The notes under the pieces: model-generated
Told to the model about the DNA's origin: nothing
Database searches by the model: none
The model's input: only the letters and a program-made list of their open reading frames with translations
NCBI RefSeq assembly: GCF_022984075.1
Contig: NZ_JALAAD010000001.1
Span: 744,001 to 808,000, forward strand
Length of the DNA stretch: 64,000 nt
Direction of reading: 5' to 3'
From: Synechococcus sp. C9
GTDB lineage: Bacteria; Cyanobacteriota; Cyanobacteriia; Gloeomargaritales; Gloeomargaritaceae
Shown here: positions 17,316-27,084 of the stretch, one piece after another
Layout: every line of letters begins with the position of its first letter
Numbering within the stretch: the stretch's first letter is position 1
Translations under genes and position numbers: made by a program

Positions 17316-18402
17316 CAGTAGTGTTGAATGTTAACGAAAGGGTGGAAAAGGGAGACTAAAAATGGTATTTTAGATTGGTAGAAACCACGAGTAACAGTAT
17401 TTTTATGAGACGACAAATTCAGGGACTTATCAAGCCCTTGCTGAACCTTCTTCCCAAAAACGACTATCCAGTCTTGGATACTCGCTTGTTTGTACTCATA
17501 TGGATGCACTTCATTTTAGATGCAAGAGTCGCCACCATGCGGGGCTTATTCTTCCTCTTGAATCATCTCAATTTTAAAGTTGACATATCAACGTTTTCTA
17601 AGGCGTGTAAACATCGTAGCACCGAGCCGTTTCAAGTGATCCTAAGAGAACTGCAAAAACGGCTTAAACATCATCAAGGTGAATTTAAGCACTTATTCCC
17701 ATTAGATTCTACCATTATCACCCTGACCAGCAAATTATTCTGGCACTACAAGCAGGTAAAATTGACGCTTGGCCTGGATATAAATGAGGGCAATATCGGT
17801 GACGAATCAATTATATTTGGAAAGACTAATGACCATAAAATTGGGCATCTTGTGATTGGGACGATACCTGAGAATGCCGTTGGTATCATGGATAGGGGTT
17901 TTGCTTCCTGGAAATTAATGGACGAAATGTGTAAACGAAATACATTGTTTATTGTGCGGATTAGAAATAATATGAAGTTGCAACCTGACAATCCGGATAT
18001 TCGGGTAATTCAATTTTTTAATGAAGAGGAAAACACAGAATATAGGCTAGCGACTAACGTGACTTCGATGACGGATGAAGAGATTTGTTCAGCCTATCGT
18101 TTGCGCTGGCGAATTGAGTTGCTTTGGAAGGCACTAAAGATGCACTTGAAATTGGATAGAATCATTACCAAGAATGAGAATGGTGTGCGGCTACAGATTT
18201 ATGCCGTATTGATTGGTTATCTAATTTTAAGATTGCTGGAGATAGGTCACAATAAGACCTATGAATTGATTGACAAGTTGCGATATTTACAAATAGAAAT
18301 AGGCCGACACTGTAGCTTCATGGAACTCGTAGGGGTAGAGCCGCTCGTAGGATAACCCTGACCCCTTATGTTAAGTTTTATTACGGACATTCAACACTAC
18401 TG
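17316..18402 (+). mobile_element. IS4-family insertion sequence, copy 1 (1087 bp)
   Basis: The ends are a perfect 16-bp inverted repeat, CAGTAGTGTTGAATGT at 17316 and its complement ending at 18402. It is flanked by a 9-bp direct duplication CCCTCAAAC (17307-17315 and 18403-18411). It carries one transposase gene and is markedly more AT-rich than the host gene. Another copy of the same length with the same encoded transposase lies at 28744-29830. The perfect ends and duplication point to recent transposition. Confidence 0.95.
17375..18355 (+). CDS. IS4-family transposase, copy 1
   Basis: The 326-residue protein (TTG start at 17375, or ATG at 17405) has the DDE core: first Asp in FPLDSTIITL, second in GIMDRGFASW, and the Glu in the IS4 signature Y-x2-R-x3-E-x6-K seen in YRLRWRIELLWKALK. 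It cuts and joins the ends of its own element. The coding sequence is intact, so the element may be active. The translated product is identical to that of copy 2. Confidence 0.93.
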   Translation: MVETTSNSIFMRRQIQGLIKPLLNLLPKNDYPVLDTRLFVLIWMHFILDARVATMRGLFFLLNHLNFKVDISTFSKACKHRSTEPFQVILRELQKRLKHHQGEFKHLFPLDSTIITLTSKLFWHYKQVKLTLGLDINEGNIGDESIIFGKTNDHKIGHLVIGTIPENAVGIMDRGFASWKLMDEMCKRNTLFIVRIRNNMKLQPDNPDIRVIQFFNEEENTEYRLATNVTSMTDEEICSAYRLRWRIELLWKALKMHLKLDRIITKNENGVRLQIYAVLIGYLILRLLEIGHNKTYELIDKLRYLQIEIGRHCSFMELVGVEPLVG

Positions 18403-19006
18403 CCCTCAAACAACATGGGTTTGCCCGCAATTTACCCTGGCAAGTGGTGGAACAGACAACCGATAGCCGTGCCGCCCTAACCGTGGAATTGACTGATAAT
18501 GAAACCACCCACGCCCAGTATCCCTTTGCGTTTCAGGTGCGGTTCACCTATGAATTGGCGGGGCATACCCTGACCATCCACGCCCAAGTCACCAACCGTA
18601 GTGCCGAACCCCTGCCCTTTGCCTTGGGTTTTCACCCCTACTTTGCCATCCCCGCCACCGCCAAAAACCAGCTAAACATTGACCTCCCTGCCACCACCCT
18701 CTGGGATCACCAAACCCGCACCAGCCAGCCGTTTACGGGTTTTGATTTTACCCAACCGGAGATTGACATTGCCTTTCGCCCCCTCACCGGCCAGGTGGCA
18801 ACCGTTACCCAGGAGCATGGCACCTTGACCTTGGAGTACGACCCCCCGTTTACCACCCTGGTGTTTTGGACGGTGGCGGGCAAGGATTTTTACTGCCTGG
18901 AACCCTGGACTGCCCCCCGGTACGCCCTCACCGCTGGGGATGACCTGACCCGCCTCGCCCCCGGTGATACCTGGACGGCTGGGGTACGGTTCACTGCGGC
19001 AATCGG

Positions 19007-21487
19007 TTAACTCGCCTCTTCCTCCTCATCCCCTAAATTCGGGGGCACAGCGGCTACCGCGGCAATCGCATCGTCCGCATCCAACCGTTGCAGGCGCACC
19101 CCCGTCGCCATGCGGGACTGCTGGGAAATATCCCGTGCCGCTTGTCGGATGATCACCCCCCGCTGTGTGACCAGCAGAATCTCCTCATCCGCACCAATCA
19201 GCCCCAGCCCCGCCACCGCATCCCCCTGTTTGCGGAATTTGGTGGACGTAATCCCCATCCCACTCCGGTTTTGGATACGGAACTCCGACGCAGGTACCCG
19301 TTTCCCATAGCCATTCATGGTCACCACCAACACATCCCGCTCATCCTCCGGGGAAATCATGTCCATCCCCACCAGCACATCCCCAGGTCGCAGTTCCATC
19401 GCCCGCACCCCCCGGGTCGCCCGCCCCAAGGGACGCAGTTGCTTGTGATCCACCGCAAACCGAATCGCCATCCCCCCCCGGGAACCAATCAAAATACTAT
19501 CCGTCGCTTTTGCCAACCGCACCCAACCCAGGTGGTCCCCCTCCTCCAAACTAATCGCAATTAAGCCATTGGCGCGAATATTACTAAAGGCAGAAAGGGC
19601 AGTCTTTTTGATAAATCCCCCCCGGGTCAACATCACAATAAATTCATCCTCACGAAAGGCACTGACGGGTAAAATTGAAGTGATTTTTTCTTCTAACGTG
19701 ATGGGTAATAATTGCACCAAAGGAATGCCCCTCGCAGTGCGAGATGCCACCGGGATTTGATAGGCACGCAGGGCATAAACCACCCCCCGGTCGCTGAAAA
19801 ATAAAATATGGTCATGGGTCTGGGCGGAACAAAATAAAGCCACCACATCATCCGGTTTCATCGTGGTTCCTGCCTTGCCCCGGGTCGCCCGACTTTGACG
19901 GCTAAAGGTATCCACCGCCATCCGTTTAATATACCCCTGTGCCGTGACCAAAATGATGCAGGGTTCATTAGCAATCAAATCAATATCGTGTAAATTTCCT
20001 GAGGAACTGGCAATAATTGCCGTGCGGCGGGGGGTCGCAAACGTAGCTTTCAGTTCCTGCAATTCCTGCACAATCAGTTCTAACCGCCGTTCCCGCCGTG
20101 CCAAAATATCCGACAGGTCAGCGATTTTAGCAGTCAATTCGGCGTGTTCTTGGTGGACTTTTTCACTTTCTAAAGCGGTCAAACGGCGAATTTGCATATC
20201 CAAAATGGCATTGGCTTGGTTCACCGTCAATTCATAAACCGTGATCAGGTTTTGCCGTGCCACGTCCGTATTTTCCGCCTGGCGAATCAGGGCAATGATA
20301 CTGTCAATATTTCCCAAAGCCACCAACAACCCCTGGACAATTTCATCCCGCTCCCGTGCCTTGCGGAGATAATACTGGGTGCGTCTCTGGATGGTTTCTT
20401 CCCGAAATTCCAAAAACACTTCTAAACAGCGTCGCAGGGTCAATAACTCCGGTTCCCGATTGACCAGAGCTAACATATTCGCCCCAAAATTTACTTGCAA
20501 AGGGGTTTGTTTGTAGAGGTTATTCAACACCACTTGGGGCAGGGCATCCCGCTTTAATTCAATCACCACCCGCATCCCGTCCCGGTCACTTTCATCCCGG
20601 ACATCGCTGATCCCCTCAATGATCTTGTCATTGACCAATTCGGCAATCCGTTCAATCAGAGCCGCTTTATTCACCTGAAAAGGCAATTGGGTAACGATAA
20701 TCGCTTCTTTTTCCGTCCGCCCCGGCGCACTCACGGTTTCAATCTGGGCAATTCCCCGCAGGGTAATCGAACCCCGCCCGGTTTCATACATTTCCCGAAT
20801 GCCATCATTGCCCAAAATCTGCCCGCCGGTGGGAAAATCGGGACCGGGAATATGGCGTTGTAATTCCGCATTGCTGATCTGCGGGTTTTGGATCAGGGCA
20901 ATCAGACCATCCACCAACTCCCCTAGGTTGTGGGGGGGAATGTTGGTCGCCATGCCCACCGCAATCCCCGCCGAGCCATTCAGCAATAACTGGGGCAAGC
21001 GTGCCGGTAAAACCGTGGGTTCCTGCTCAGAGCCATCGAAGTTGGGGATAAAATCCACCGTTTCGGCATCAATGTCCATCAGCAGGGCTTCCCGGCTCAA
21101 CGCCCGCAGACGGCATTCCGTGTAACGCATCGCCGCCGGGGGGTCATCGTCCACCGAACCAAAATTGCCATGCCCGTCAATCAGGGTCTCCCGCATGGAA
21201 AAGTCCTGCGCCATGCGTACCAGGGCATCGTACACGGACTGATCCCCGTGGGGATGGTATTTCCCCAGGACTTCCCCCACCACCCGGGCGCATTTTTTGT
21301 AGGGGGCGTTGGGCTGTAACCCCAGGTCGTGCATGGCGTAGAGAATCCGCCGGTGAACTGGTTTCAGTCCATCCCGGGCATCTGGCAACGCCCGCCCCAC
21401 AATTACGCTCATGGCGTATTCCAAATAGGAACGGGACATTTCATTGCCCAAATCCGTGGGAATAATCCGCTCTTGTAGGGTACTCAT
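19007..21487 (-). CDS. gyrA: DNA gyrase subunit A (type IIA topoisomerase A subunit)
   Basis: The breakage-reunion subunit introduces negative supercoils together with GyrB. The 826-residue protein starts [20 protein letters not shown], has the quinolone-determining region [20 protein letters not shown] and the catalytic tyrosine in [10 protein letters not shown]. The C-terminal beta-pinwheel follows and ends in an acidic tail (DEEEEAS). The GyrA box, QRRGGKG in model enzymes, reads [10 protein letters not shown] here, so it is degenerate; a ParC-like role cannot be fully excluded because some cyanobacteria have two A-subunit genes. It converges on the split epimerase gene with a 4-bp overlap. 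Confidence 0.92.
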   Translation of the reverse strand: MSTLQERIIPTDLGNEMSRSYLEYAMSVIVGRALPDARDGLKPVHRRILYAMHDLGLQPNAPYKKCARVVGEVLGKYHPHGDQSVYDALVRMAQDFSMRETLIDGHGNFGSVDDDPPAAMRYTECRLRALSREALLMDIDAETVDFIPNFDGSEQEPTVLPARLPQLLLNGSAGIAVGMATNIPPHNLGELVDGLIALIQNPQISNAELQRHIPGPDFPTGGQILGNDGIREMYETGRGSITLRGIAQIETVSAPGRTEKEAIIVTQLPFQVNKAALIERIAELVNDKIIEGISDVRDESDRDGMRVVIELKRDALPQVVLNNLYKQTPLQVNFGANMLALVNREPELLTLRRCLEVFLEFREETIQRRTQYYLRKARERDEIVQGLLVALGNIDSIIALIRQAENTDVARQNLITVYELTVNQANAILDMQIRRLTALESEKVHQEHAELTAKIADLSDILARRERRLELIVQELQELKATFATPRRTAIIASSSGNLHDIDLIANEPCIILVTAQGYIKRMAVDTFSRQSRATRGKAGTTMKPDDVVALFCSAQTHDHILFFSDRGVVYALRAYQIPVASRTARGIPLVQLLPITLEEKITSILPVSAFREDEFIVMLTRGGFIKKTALSAFSNIRANGLIAISLEEGDHLGWVRLAKATDSILIGSRGGMAIRFAVDHKQLRPLGRATRGVRAMELRPGDVLVGMDMISPEDERDVLVVTMNGYGKRVPASEFRIQNRSGMGITSTKFRKQGDAVAGLGLIGADEEILLVTQRGVIIRQAARDISQQSRMATGVRLQRLDADDAIAAVAAVPPNLGDEEEEAS

Positions 21488-21637
21488 GGGGGTTTGCCTA
21501 GTATTTGGATTGACGGTGTTGACTGTTCTGTACCAATTTTAACCTGAATGCGTTTGTAATAACGAAATCTCCAGTTCATTAGCTATGCAAATCCCTCGAT
21601 AATCATGGGGAGAAAAATTATTTTGTTGAAATAAAGA

Positions 21638-21748
21638 TATATATAGCAATCCTAAATGAGAATAAAATAGGGGTCGCAGGGGCACCGCCCCCGTACTTGG
21701 TTCTAGGGAATTTCTGTTCACTAAATCAAATTAGGACTGCTATATATA
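21638..21748. repeat. MITE-like element, family B, complete copy (111 bp)
   Basis: The ends TATATATAGCAATCCTAAAT (21638-21657) and AAATTAGGACTGCTATATATA (21728-21748) form an imperfect terminal inverted repeat. The interior carries the core in reverse: GGTCGCAGGGGCACCGCCCC followed by GTACTTGGTTCTAGGGAA. There is no gene. It lies in the 376-bp gap between divergent gyrA and queG, whose remaining sequence is AT-rich and otherwise featureless. Confidence 0.75.
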
Positions 21749-21863
21749 CCCTCTTCTGGCTTCAATAAAAGATCAACACGACCTAGATTAACCGCATAGA
21801 TTAACGATTAAAATTAAAATACATACGCCTTGGCGATGATCCCAGAACACCGATAGGACGTTT

Positions 21864-22781
21864 GTGTTGTCTGCCCAGGATGTGAAAGCCTATGCCCGCC
21901 GTTTGGGGTTCCATCGGGTGGGGATTGCCAGCGTTGCCCCTGCCCCGACTTCCCATTTGAGGGCGTGGTTGGCGGCGGGGTATCACGCAGATATGAACTG
22001 GTTGAACGATGAGCGACGCAACGAGGTTGAGCGGGTTTTGCCGGGGGTGCGCTCGGTGATTGCGGTGGCTTTGAACTACTACTCGCCGGGGGAACAACCC
22101 AGGGTCGGGAAAATCGCCCGCTACGCCTGGGGACGGGATTACCACCGGGTCGTGGGGCGGCGGTTAAAAGCCTTGGCTAATTGGTTGCACCAACAAGCCC
22201 CCGATTGCCAAACCCGCACCTATGTGGACACCGGGCCGGTAGAAGACAAACTCTGGGCGGAATGGGCGGGGCTGGGTTGGGTGGGAAAAAATAGCAATCT
22301 GATTACCCGGCAGTACGGCTCCTGGGTGGTGCTGGGGGAAATTTTAACGACCCTGGAATTAACCCCCGATGCCCCCCACACGGAACATTGCGGCACCTGC
22401 ACCCGCTGTTTGTCTGCCTGTCCGACCGGGGCAATTGTGCGCCCTTTTGTGGTGGATAGCCGCCGTTGTATCGCTTATCACACGATTGAAAACCGGCAGG
22501 AGACGTTACCAGCGGAGATTGCCGCCAATTTGCAGGGCTGGTTGGCTGGGTGTGACATTTGCCAGGAGGTGTGCCCCTGGAACCAACGGTTTGCCCAACC
22601 CACCGATATTGCTGAATTTGCGCCCCGTTTGCCCCCTTTGTCCTTGCGGGCGTGGGCGGAAGTGGATGGGGAAACCTGGGATCGGAGTTTGCGGGGGTCG
22701 GCTCTGCGGCGGATTAAACCGTTCATGTGGCGGCGCAACGCCCAAGCCCTACTGGCGCATGGTTCCCATGATTCCCAATGA
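21864..22781 (+). CDS. queG: Epoxyqueuosine reductase
   Basis: QueG reduces epoxyqueuosine to queuosine in the wobble base of certain tRNAs, using cobalamin and two [4Fe-4S] clusters. The 305-residue protein starts at a GTG. It has the N-terminal cobalamin-binding part ([18 protein letters not shown], the catalytic-site region [20 protein letters not shown]) and cluster motifs [16 protein letters not shown] and [11 protein letters not shown]. It lacks the HEAT-like C-terminal extension of the E. coli enzyme, as is usual for shorter homologues. Confidence 0.93.
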   Translation: MLSAQDVKAYARRLGFHRVGIASVAPAPTSHLRAWLAAGYHADMNWLNDERRNEVERVLPGVRSVIAVALNYYSPGEQPRVGKIARYAWGRDYHRVVGRRLKALANWLHQQAPDCQTRTYVDTGPVEDKLWAEWAGLGWVGKNSNLITRQYGSWVVLGEILTTLELTPDAPHTEHCGTCTRCLSACPTGAIVRPFVVDSRRCIAYHTIENRQETLPAEIAANLQGWLAGCDICQEVCPWNQRFAQPTDIAEFAPRLPPLSLRAWAEVDGETWDRSLRGSALRRIKPFMWRRNAQALLAHGSHDSQ

Positions 22782-22817
22782 TAGGGAGATTGAACCGCAC
22801 CCCCATCCCAGCGGACA

Positions 22818-24212
22818 TTACCGTCCACCGATCACCACGTTTTTGATCCGCACATGGGGACCGCCGACGCTGACCGGTAGGGGAGATTGACCCGCCTTGC
22901 CACAGCCGCCGTTGCGGTAAACCGTGTCCTTGCCCACCGCCTCAATATCCTTCAAGGTCTGAAATACATTGCCGCTCAGGGTCACATCGCTGACCGGTTC
23001 AGCCAATTGCCCGTTGCGGATCATGTAGCCCTCGGCGGCGGCAAAGGTAAAAAGTTCCCCGTTGGTCTGACCACCCAGCATCCGCACGCAGTACACCCCC
23101 AGGTCAATGTCCTGCATCATATCCGCCACATCCTGCGTCCCTGGCTCAATTCCCGTATTGGTCATCCGCACGATGGGAGCGTAGGTCGCCGACAATGCCC
23201 GGGCGTTACCCGTCGGTTGCTCCGCCATTTTGCCCGCCGTTTCCCGGGAATGGAGCCGTTGGGTCAGTACCCCATCTTTGATTAAATACTTCCGTTGTCC
23301 TGGCACCCCCTCATCGTCATAGACCAGGGAACCGGGCAACCCCGGCAGGGTGGCATCATCCACCACATTCAACTCAGGAATCGCAACCTGCCGCCCCAAC
23401 TGCAACAACTCCTGCATCCGGGGATTTTCATAGACAAAATCCGCCTCGGACAAATGCCCAAACGCCTCATGGATAAAGACTCCCGCCAGGTAGGGGTCAA
23501 GAATCACCGTGTACTGCCCGCCCTTGACCGGTTGCGCTTCCAATTGCCGTACCGCCCGCTGCGCCGCCCCCAACACTTGGTCTTCGATACCCACCAGTAC
23601 ATTGTAATCCGAACGGGAATGCACCGATTCATAGCCTTGACGCACGACCATCTCCGCTCCCCGGGCTACCACCCCGAACATTCCCGACACATCCAACCGC
23701 TCCTGCGCCAAAAGGGTGCCGGTGGAAGTCGCCAAATAGGTAATGCCAAACCGTTCCCGGTAGCCCACACTGGTGGTTTGGATGCGGGAATCGTATTGCA
23801 AAAGCAGGTTATTGTAATGATTGAGTAATTCCCGTTTTTCGCTCAGGGGTACCGTGCGGGGGTCTGTGGCGATGGAAGCAGTCACATAGTCCACCACCGG
23901 CGTTACGTCAGCTAGTTGGGTGACTTCCTGACCGATTAAACGCGCCTGAGCCACCGCATCCTGCACCCGTTCGGACAATTCACTCAAGCCGTTGAAGGTC
24001 ACAAAACTCCAGCCCCCCCGGTAGCAGGCACGAATGCCCCCCGCCAGGGACAACCCCCGATCCACCGCATCGAAGCGGGTGCCCCGAAAGCCCAACCGCA
24101 GGGATTCGCTTTGCTCCAGGCGAATTTCCAGGTAGTCCACCCCCTGGGCATGGCGATGAATCACGTCCTGCAATTGGTCTTGAATCCGGGTCGGGGTGAT
24201 GGTGGCGGTCAT
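22818..24212 (-). CDS. tldD: TldD/PmbA-family metalloprotease
   Basis: TldD-type proteins form a cytosolic heterodimeric protease with TldE/PmbA and trim modified peptides or unstructured proteins. The 464-residue product (ATG at 24212, MTATITPTRIQDQL) has the zinc-binding HExxxH motif as HEAFGH within VFIHEAFGHLSEADF. The late domain has MTNTGIEPGTQDVADMMQ and GGQTNGELFTF with the third ligand region. The partner gene is not in this window. It diverges from the Rrf2 regulator with 53 bp between. Confidence 0.9.
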   Translation of the reverse strand: MTATITPTRIQDQLQDVIHRHAQGVDYLEIRLEQSESLRLGFRGTRFDAVDRGLSLAGGIRACYRGGWSFVTFNGLSELSERVQDAVAQARLIGQEVTQLADVTPVVDYVTASIATDPRTVPLSEKRELLNHYNNLLLQYDSRIQTTSVGYRERFGITYLATSTGTLLAQERLDVSGMFGVVARGAEMVVRQGYESVHSRSDYNVLVGIEDQVLGAAQRAVRQLEAQPVKGGQYTVILDPYLAGVFIHEAFGHLSEADFVYENPRMQELLQLGRQVAIPELNVVDDATLPGLPGSLVYDDEGVPGQRKYLIKDGVLTQRLHSRETAGKMAEQPTGNARALSATYAPIVRMTNTGIEPGTQDVADMMQDIDLGVYCVRMLGGQTNGELFTFAAAEGYMIRNGQLAEPVSDVTLSGNVFQTLKDIEAVGKDTVYRNGGCGKAGQSPLPVSVGGPHVRIKNVVIGGR

Positions 24213-24265
24213 AATAATAATGTGTAGATTGGGCAATCTTTCCTAGTTTAGCGTGTCCATTCCCT

Positions 24266-24703
24266 ATGTTTCGTCTTTCCACCCGTAGCCAATACAGCCT
24301 CAAAGCCATGCTGGATTTAAGTCTAGCTGGGGGGAATCGGGCGGTTTCCGGGCGTACCATTGCCCAGCGGCAGGGGATTCCGGCGCCTTTTTTGGAAAAA
24401 ATCCTGCTGGACTTGCGTCGGGCGGGTTTGGTTGTCTCCCACCGGGGGGCACAGGGGGGGTATCGCTTGGCACGACCGCCGGAGTTGATCCGGGTGTCAG
24501 AGATTTTTTTAGCGGTGGGGGAATCCCTCACCTACCCGGAACCCCAGCCCCAACAGGCGACGGATTGGGTGACCCGTACCCTTTGGCGACGGCTAAGCGG
24601 GTTGTGTGAACAAGCCTTACAAAGTCTGACGTTGGCGGATTTGTATTACGATGTGCGGAGCCGGATGGCGACCGATGCGGAGGCATTTCATTTTATTGTT
24701 TAG
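24266..24703 (+). CDS. Rrf2-family transcriptional regulator
   Basis: The 145-residue protein begins MFRLSTRSQYSLKAMLDLSL with a winged helix whose recognition region is ISR-like (RQGIPAPFLEKILLDLRRAG, then GAQGGYRLARP). These are hallmarks of Rrf2/IscR/CymR regulators. The iron-sulfur cysteine cluster of IscR is missing: only one cysteine (GLCEQAL) is present. It therefore probably does not sense an Fe-S cluster; a CymR-like partner-dependent role is possible. Target genes are unknown; tldD is divergent. Confidence 0.9.
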   Translation: MFRLSTRSQYSLKAMLDLSLAGGNRAVSGRTIAQRQGIPAPFLEKILLDLRRAGLVVSHRGAQGGYRLARPPELIRVSEIFLAVGESLTYPEPQPQQATDWVTRTLWRRLSGLCEQALQSLTLADLYYDVRSRMATDAEAFHFIV

Positions 24704-24759
24704 ATTGTTTAGTTAGCACCCTAAGATAATGAAATGCAATGAGTTTGGGGGGATTAAGC

Positions 24760-24948
24760 ATGACCAAAATTGAAGAACTAGAGCGGGCAGTCATCTCTTT
24801 AACCGCTGAGGAATATCGCAAGTTTCGTCAATGGTTCCTGGAGCATGACTGGGCAGAGTGGGATCAGCAGATTGAGAACGATGCTAGAACCGGGAAACTC
24901 GACTTCCTAAACCAGGAAGCATTAGAGGCGAAACAGCAGGGGAAATAA
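24760..24948 (+). CDS. Orphan antitoxin-like protein
   Basis: The 62-residue product MTKIEELERAVISLTAEEYR, then FRQWFLEHDWAEWDQQIEND and ending EALEAKQQGK, matches a short family common in cyanobacteria that usually precedes a RelE/ParE toxin gene. Here no toxin follows; the next sequence is a degenerate repeat, and the protein ends a few residues earlier than I expect for the family. It may be a leftover of a decayed toxin-antitoxin pair. The ATG at 24760 is preferred over one 21 bp upstream. Confidence 0.65.
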   Translation: MTKIEELERAVISLTAEEYRKFRQWFLEHDWAEWDQQIENDARTGKLDFLNQEALEAKQQGK

Positions 24949-24969
24949 CCCATACGCACTGACCCTATC

Positions 24970-25065
24970 AAGGTTAAGCGAACAAAAATTTGGCAGAACT
25001 CCATACGGGGGAAATGCCCCTGCAACTCCATATTCTCAATTAGCAGAAATACCCTCGACTGGAAC
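24970..25065. repeat. Degenerate copy of the GC-core repeat
   Basis: The stretch has AAGCGAACAAAAATTTGGCA, then GAACTCCATACGGGGGAAAT, GCCCCTGCAACTCC and CAATTAGCAGAAATACCCT. This is the order of elements in the other family B/A copies, with the GGGGCGGTGCCC core decayed. It follows the orphan antitoxin and may mark where the toxin gene was lost. Confidence 0.4.
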
Positions 25066-25107
25066 CAGTGAATAATTCTGTTCCTAATTCAATAGGAATC
25101 CCTGCAC

Positions 25108-25239
25108 TTAATAAGCGTATTTCAACGCCAAATATACTAACGCCGCCACACCCCCCAGGATCAACAAAGCTCCCGTCAGCACCATCACCGGATTATCGGC
25201 TTCATCAAACCGCATCGAACCCCGGTTCATATCATTCAT
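25108..25239 (-). CDS. Small single-span membrane protein, unidentified
   Basis: A 43-residue frame, MNDMNRGSMRFDEADNPVMV followed by the hydrophobic span LTGALLILGGVAALVYLAL and KYAY, starts at an ATG preceded by AGAGG. The layout (short polar head, one membrane helix, short tail) resembles small subunits of cyanobacterial thylakoid complexes such as NDH-1 or photosystems, but I do not recognise the specific protein. The clean ribosome binding site and coding-like composition argue that it is real. Confidence 0.6.
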   Translation of the reverse strand: MNDMNRGSMRFDEADNPVMVLTGALLILGGVAALVYLALKYAY

Positions 25240-25303
25240 ACGCACCTCTGCCAACATCCCTATTAGTCATATAAATAGCGAAAAATTTTCTGTTTAGCCC
25301 CAA

Positions 25304-26299
25304 TCATTTGGATTTTTTTAAGAGTTGTGTTACCTTGCGACCCCACTTTTGTAGCCGCTGATACCCGATCCCCCAACCAGTCAGCGGGCGAATGTCCCCC
25401 TTGTGTGCCGATTGATAATCAAAAAATTCATCCAATGCCCGCCAAATGATTTGTAATTTTTGTCGTACCTGGAGGGGACGATATGCCTGCAAAAAGTCTA
25501 AATTCACAGGCGGTGTCGGCGTATTGAGAACCCGCAGAATTTTATTCACATCATAGCCCGAATCATAACAGCCAATTTGCTCACAATTAAACCCTGGGTC
25601 AAGATAGTCCGCCAGACCGCCATTGACACTCGAAAAAACCCGACAGCCGCACGCCATCGCTTCCAAAGGTTGTAGCCCAAACCCCTCACTCACCCCCTGT
25701 ACCGCCCAATAGTGCGCCGAATCGTACAGATAAACCCGACTGCGATTGAATAAATCCGCCAGACTGGGCACGAAATAATCCACCACCTCCACCCGCACAT
25801 CTTTTTCCAATTTGGGAGCCAAAACTTTGAGTAAATAAGGGGAAGATTTCCGTGCCATGATCAACACATCAATATCCCGATCTTCTCCCCGGTTAACAAA
25901 TTCATCACTAATCACATTTGGTAAATAATAAATCGGTGCATGGGGAGCCTTTTGCCCCCAATAACCCATGCTATTGCGGCTGACAGTTACAATCGGCACC
26001 CCCGGGGGAATGGCAAACCCGTAACCCGTGCTGTGGGCGTGATAAACCACCGGATAATTTCGCAATTGGGCAAGCAATTTGGGCACATGAAACCCCCAAC
26101 TCACCACAAAAATTCCTTCAGTCTGGGGACGGCGGATCACATCCGCTAAAAATAAATGCTCCGGTTCCCGTTGCCGATAGGTGACTAAAGTGGCAGAACC
26201 CAGGGATTGAGCCAATTCCAGCACTTTTAATTCTGCCCAAAGCCCCCCACAGTGGTAGGATTTCGTCGTGCCCGGTACCAAAAAATACAGTTGCCGCAT
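25304..26299 (-). CDS. Glycosyltransferase family 4-like protein
   Basis: The 331-residue product (ATG at 26299, MRQLYFLVPGTTKSYHCGG) has a Rossmann-type N-terminal half and the family signature EGFGLQPLEAMACGCRVFSS near residue 215, which binds the nucleotide sugar. It probably builds a surface polysaccharide or glycolipid. The donor and acceptor are unknown. The open frame extends upstream over the divergent O-methyltransferase start, so I prefer the internal ATG. There are no other glycan genes nearby. Confidence 0.85.
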   Translation of the reverse strand: MRQLYFLVPGTTKSYHCGGLWAELKVLELAQSLGSATLVTYRQREPEHLFLADVIRRPQTEGIFVVSWGFHVPKLLAQLRNYPVVYHAHSTGYGFAIPPGVPIVTVSRNSMGYWGQKAPHAPIYYLPNVISDEFVNRGEDRDIDVLIMARKSSPYLLKVLAPKLEKDVRVEVVDYFVPSLADLFNRSRVYLYDSAHYWAVQGVSEGFGLQPLEAMACGCRVFSSVNGGLADYLDPGFNCEQIGCYDSGYDVNKILRVLNTPTPPVNLDFLQAYRPLQVRQKLQIIWRALDEFFDYQSAHKGDIRPLTGWGIGYQRLQKWGRKVTQLLKKSK

Positions 26300-26370
26300 C
26301 CCCTCCCCCGCCGCTGTTTTCCCAGTGTACGCAAAACTGTCATCATAGGAATAATTCTCTTGCCCTGCCC

Positions 26371-27039
26371 ATGTCCCCCCAAACCCTGAACCTGACCCCC
26401 GACCTGTACCATTACCTGCAACGCCATTCCCTGCGGGAACCCGACCTATTGCGCCAGTTGCGCTACGAAACCCAGACCATGCCGGGGGCACAGATGCAAA
26501 TTTCCCCGGAACAGGGTCAGTTTATGGCGTTTTTGGTGCAGTTGATGGGGGCACACCGTACCCTGGAAATCGGCGTGTTTACCGGCTATAGCAGTTTGGC
26601 GGTGGCACTGGCTCTGCCTCCTACCGGGCAGATGGTGGCTTGTGACATTAACCCAGATACTACTCAAGTCGCTCGCCGCTACTGGGAAAAAGCCGGGGTT
26701 GCCCACAAAATTGACCTGCGGTTGGCTCCGGCAAAAGATACCCTGAATACCCTAATTGCCCAGGGGGAAGCCAATCACTACGATTTCGCTTTTATTGATG
26801 CGGACAAGGAAAATTACTGGATTTATTACGAACAATGTCTGCAATTGGTACGCCCCGGTGGTTTAATTATGGTAGATAACGTCTTGTGGGGAGGAGCAGT
26901 GATAGATGCAACGGTTCAAGATCGGTCAACCCAAGCTATACGAGAGTTTAACCAGAAACTTTATCAGGACGAACGCATTACATTGGTCATGCTCCCTTTG
27001 GCGGATGGGGTGACCTTGGCGTGGAAACGACCTGATTAG
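26371..27039 (+). CDS. Class I SAM-dependent O-methyltransferase (CCoAOMT-like)
   Basis: The 222-residue protein follows the caffeoyl-CoA/catechol O-methyltransferase pattern: LTPDLYHYLQRHSLREPDLL at the start, the SAM site TLEIGVFTGYSSLAVALALP, the acidic residue in VACDINPD, FAFIDADKENYWIYYE with the metal-binding aspartates, and VRPGGLIMVDNVLWGGAV. Members methylate hydroxyl groups of small aromatic molecules using a divalent metal. The natural substrate in cyanobacteria is not known. It starts 71 bp from the divergent glycosyltransferase. Confidence 0.9.
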   Translation: MSPQTLNLTPDLYHYLQRHSLREPDLLRQLRYETQTMPGAQMQISPEQGQFMAFLVQLMGAHRTLEIGVFTGYSSLAVALALPPTGQMVACDINPDTTQVARRYWEKAGVAHKIDLRLAPAKDTLNTLIAQGEANHYDFAFIDADKENYWIYYEQCLQLVRPGGLIMVDNVLWGGAVIDATVQDRSTQAIREFNQKLYQDERITLVMLPLADGVTLAWKRPD

Positions 27040-27084
27040 TGATGTAATAAATTGGTATTAAATTAGTATGTACATCTGGGAGTC

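Larger units (their letters stand above)
17048..19010 (+). pseudogene. Aldose 1-epimerase-like gene split by an IS element
   Basis: The 5' part (17048-17315) begins MFRVNQESRQYETYILEDSD and has the galactose mutarotase-like RGGIPILFPICGNLPGD. The 3' part (18403-19010) continues with QHGFARNLPWQVVEQTTDSR, FALGFHPYF and the late FYCLEPWTAP. Removing the 1087-bp element and one 9-bp duplication restores one 867-bp frame (288 residues), a normal length for glucose-6-phosphate epimerase/YeaD-type proteins. These interconvert sugar anomers. As it stands the product would stop 13 codons into the element. The 3' end overlaps convergent gyrA by 4 bp. Confidence 0.88.
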
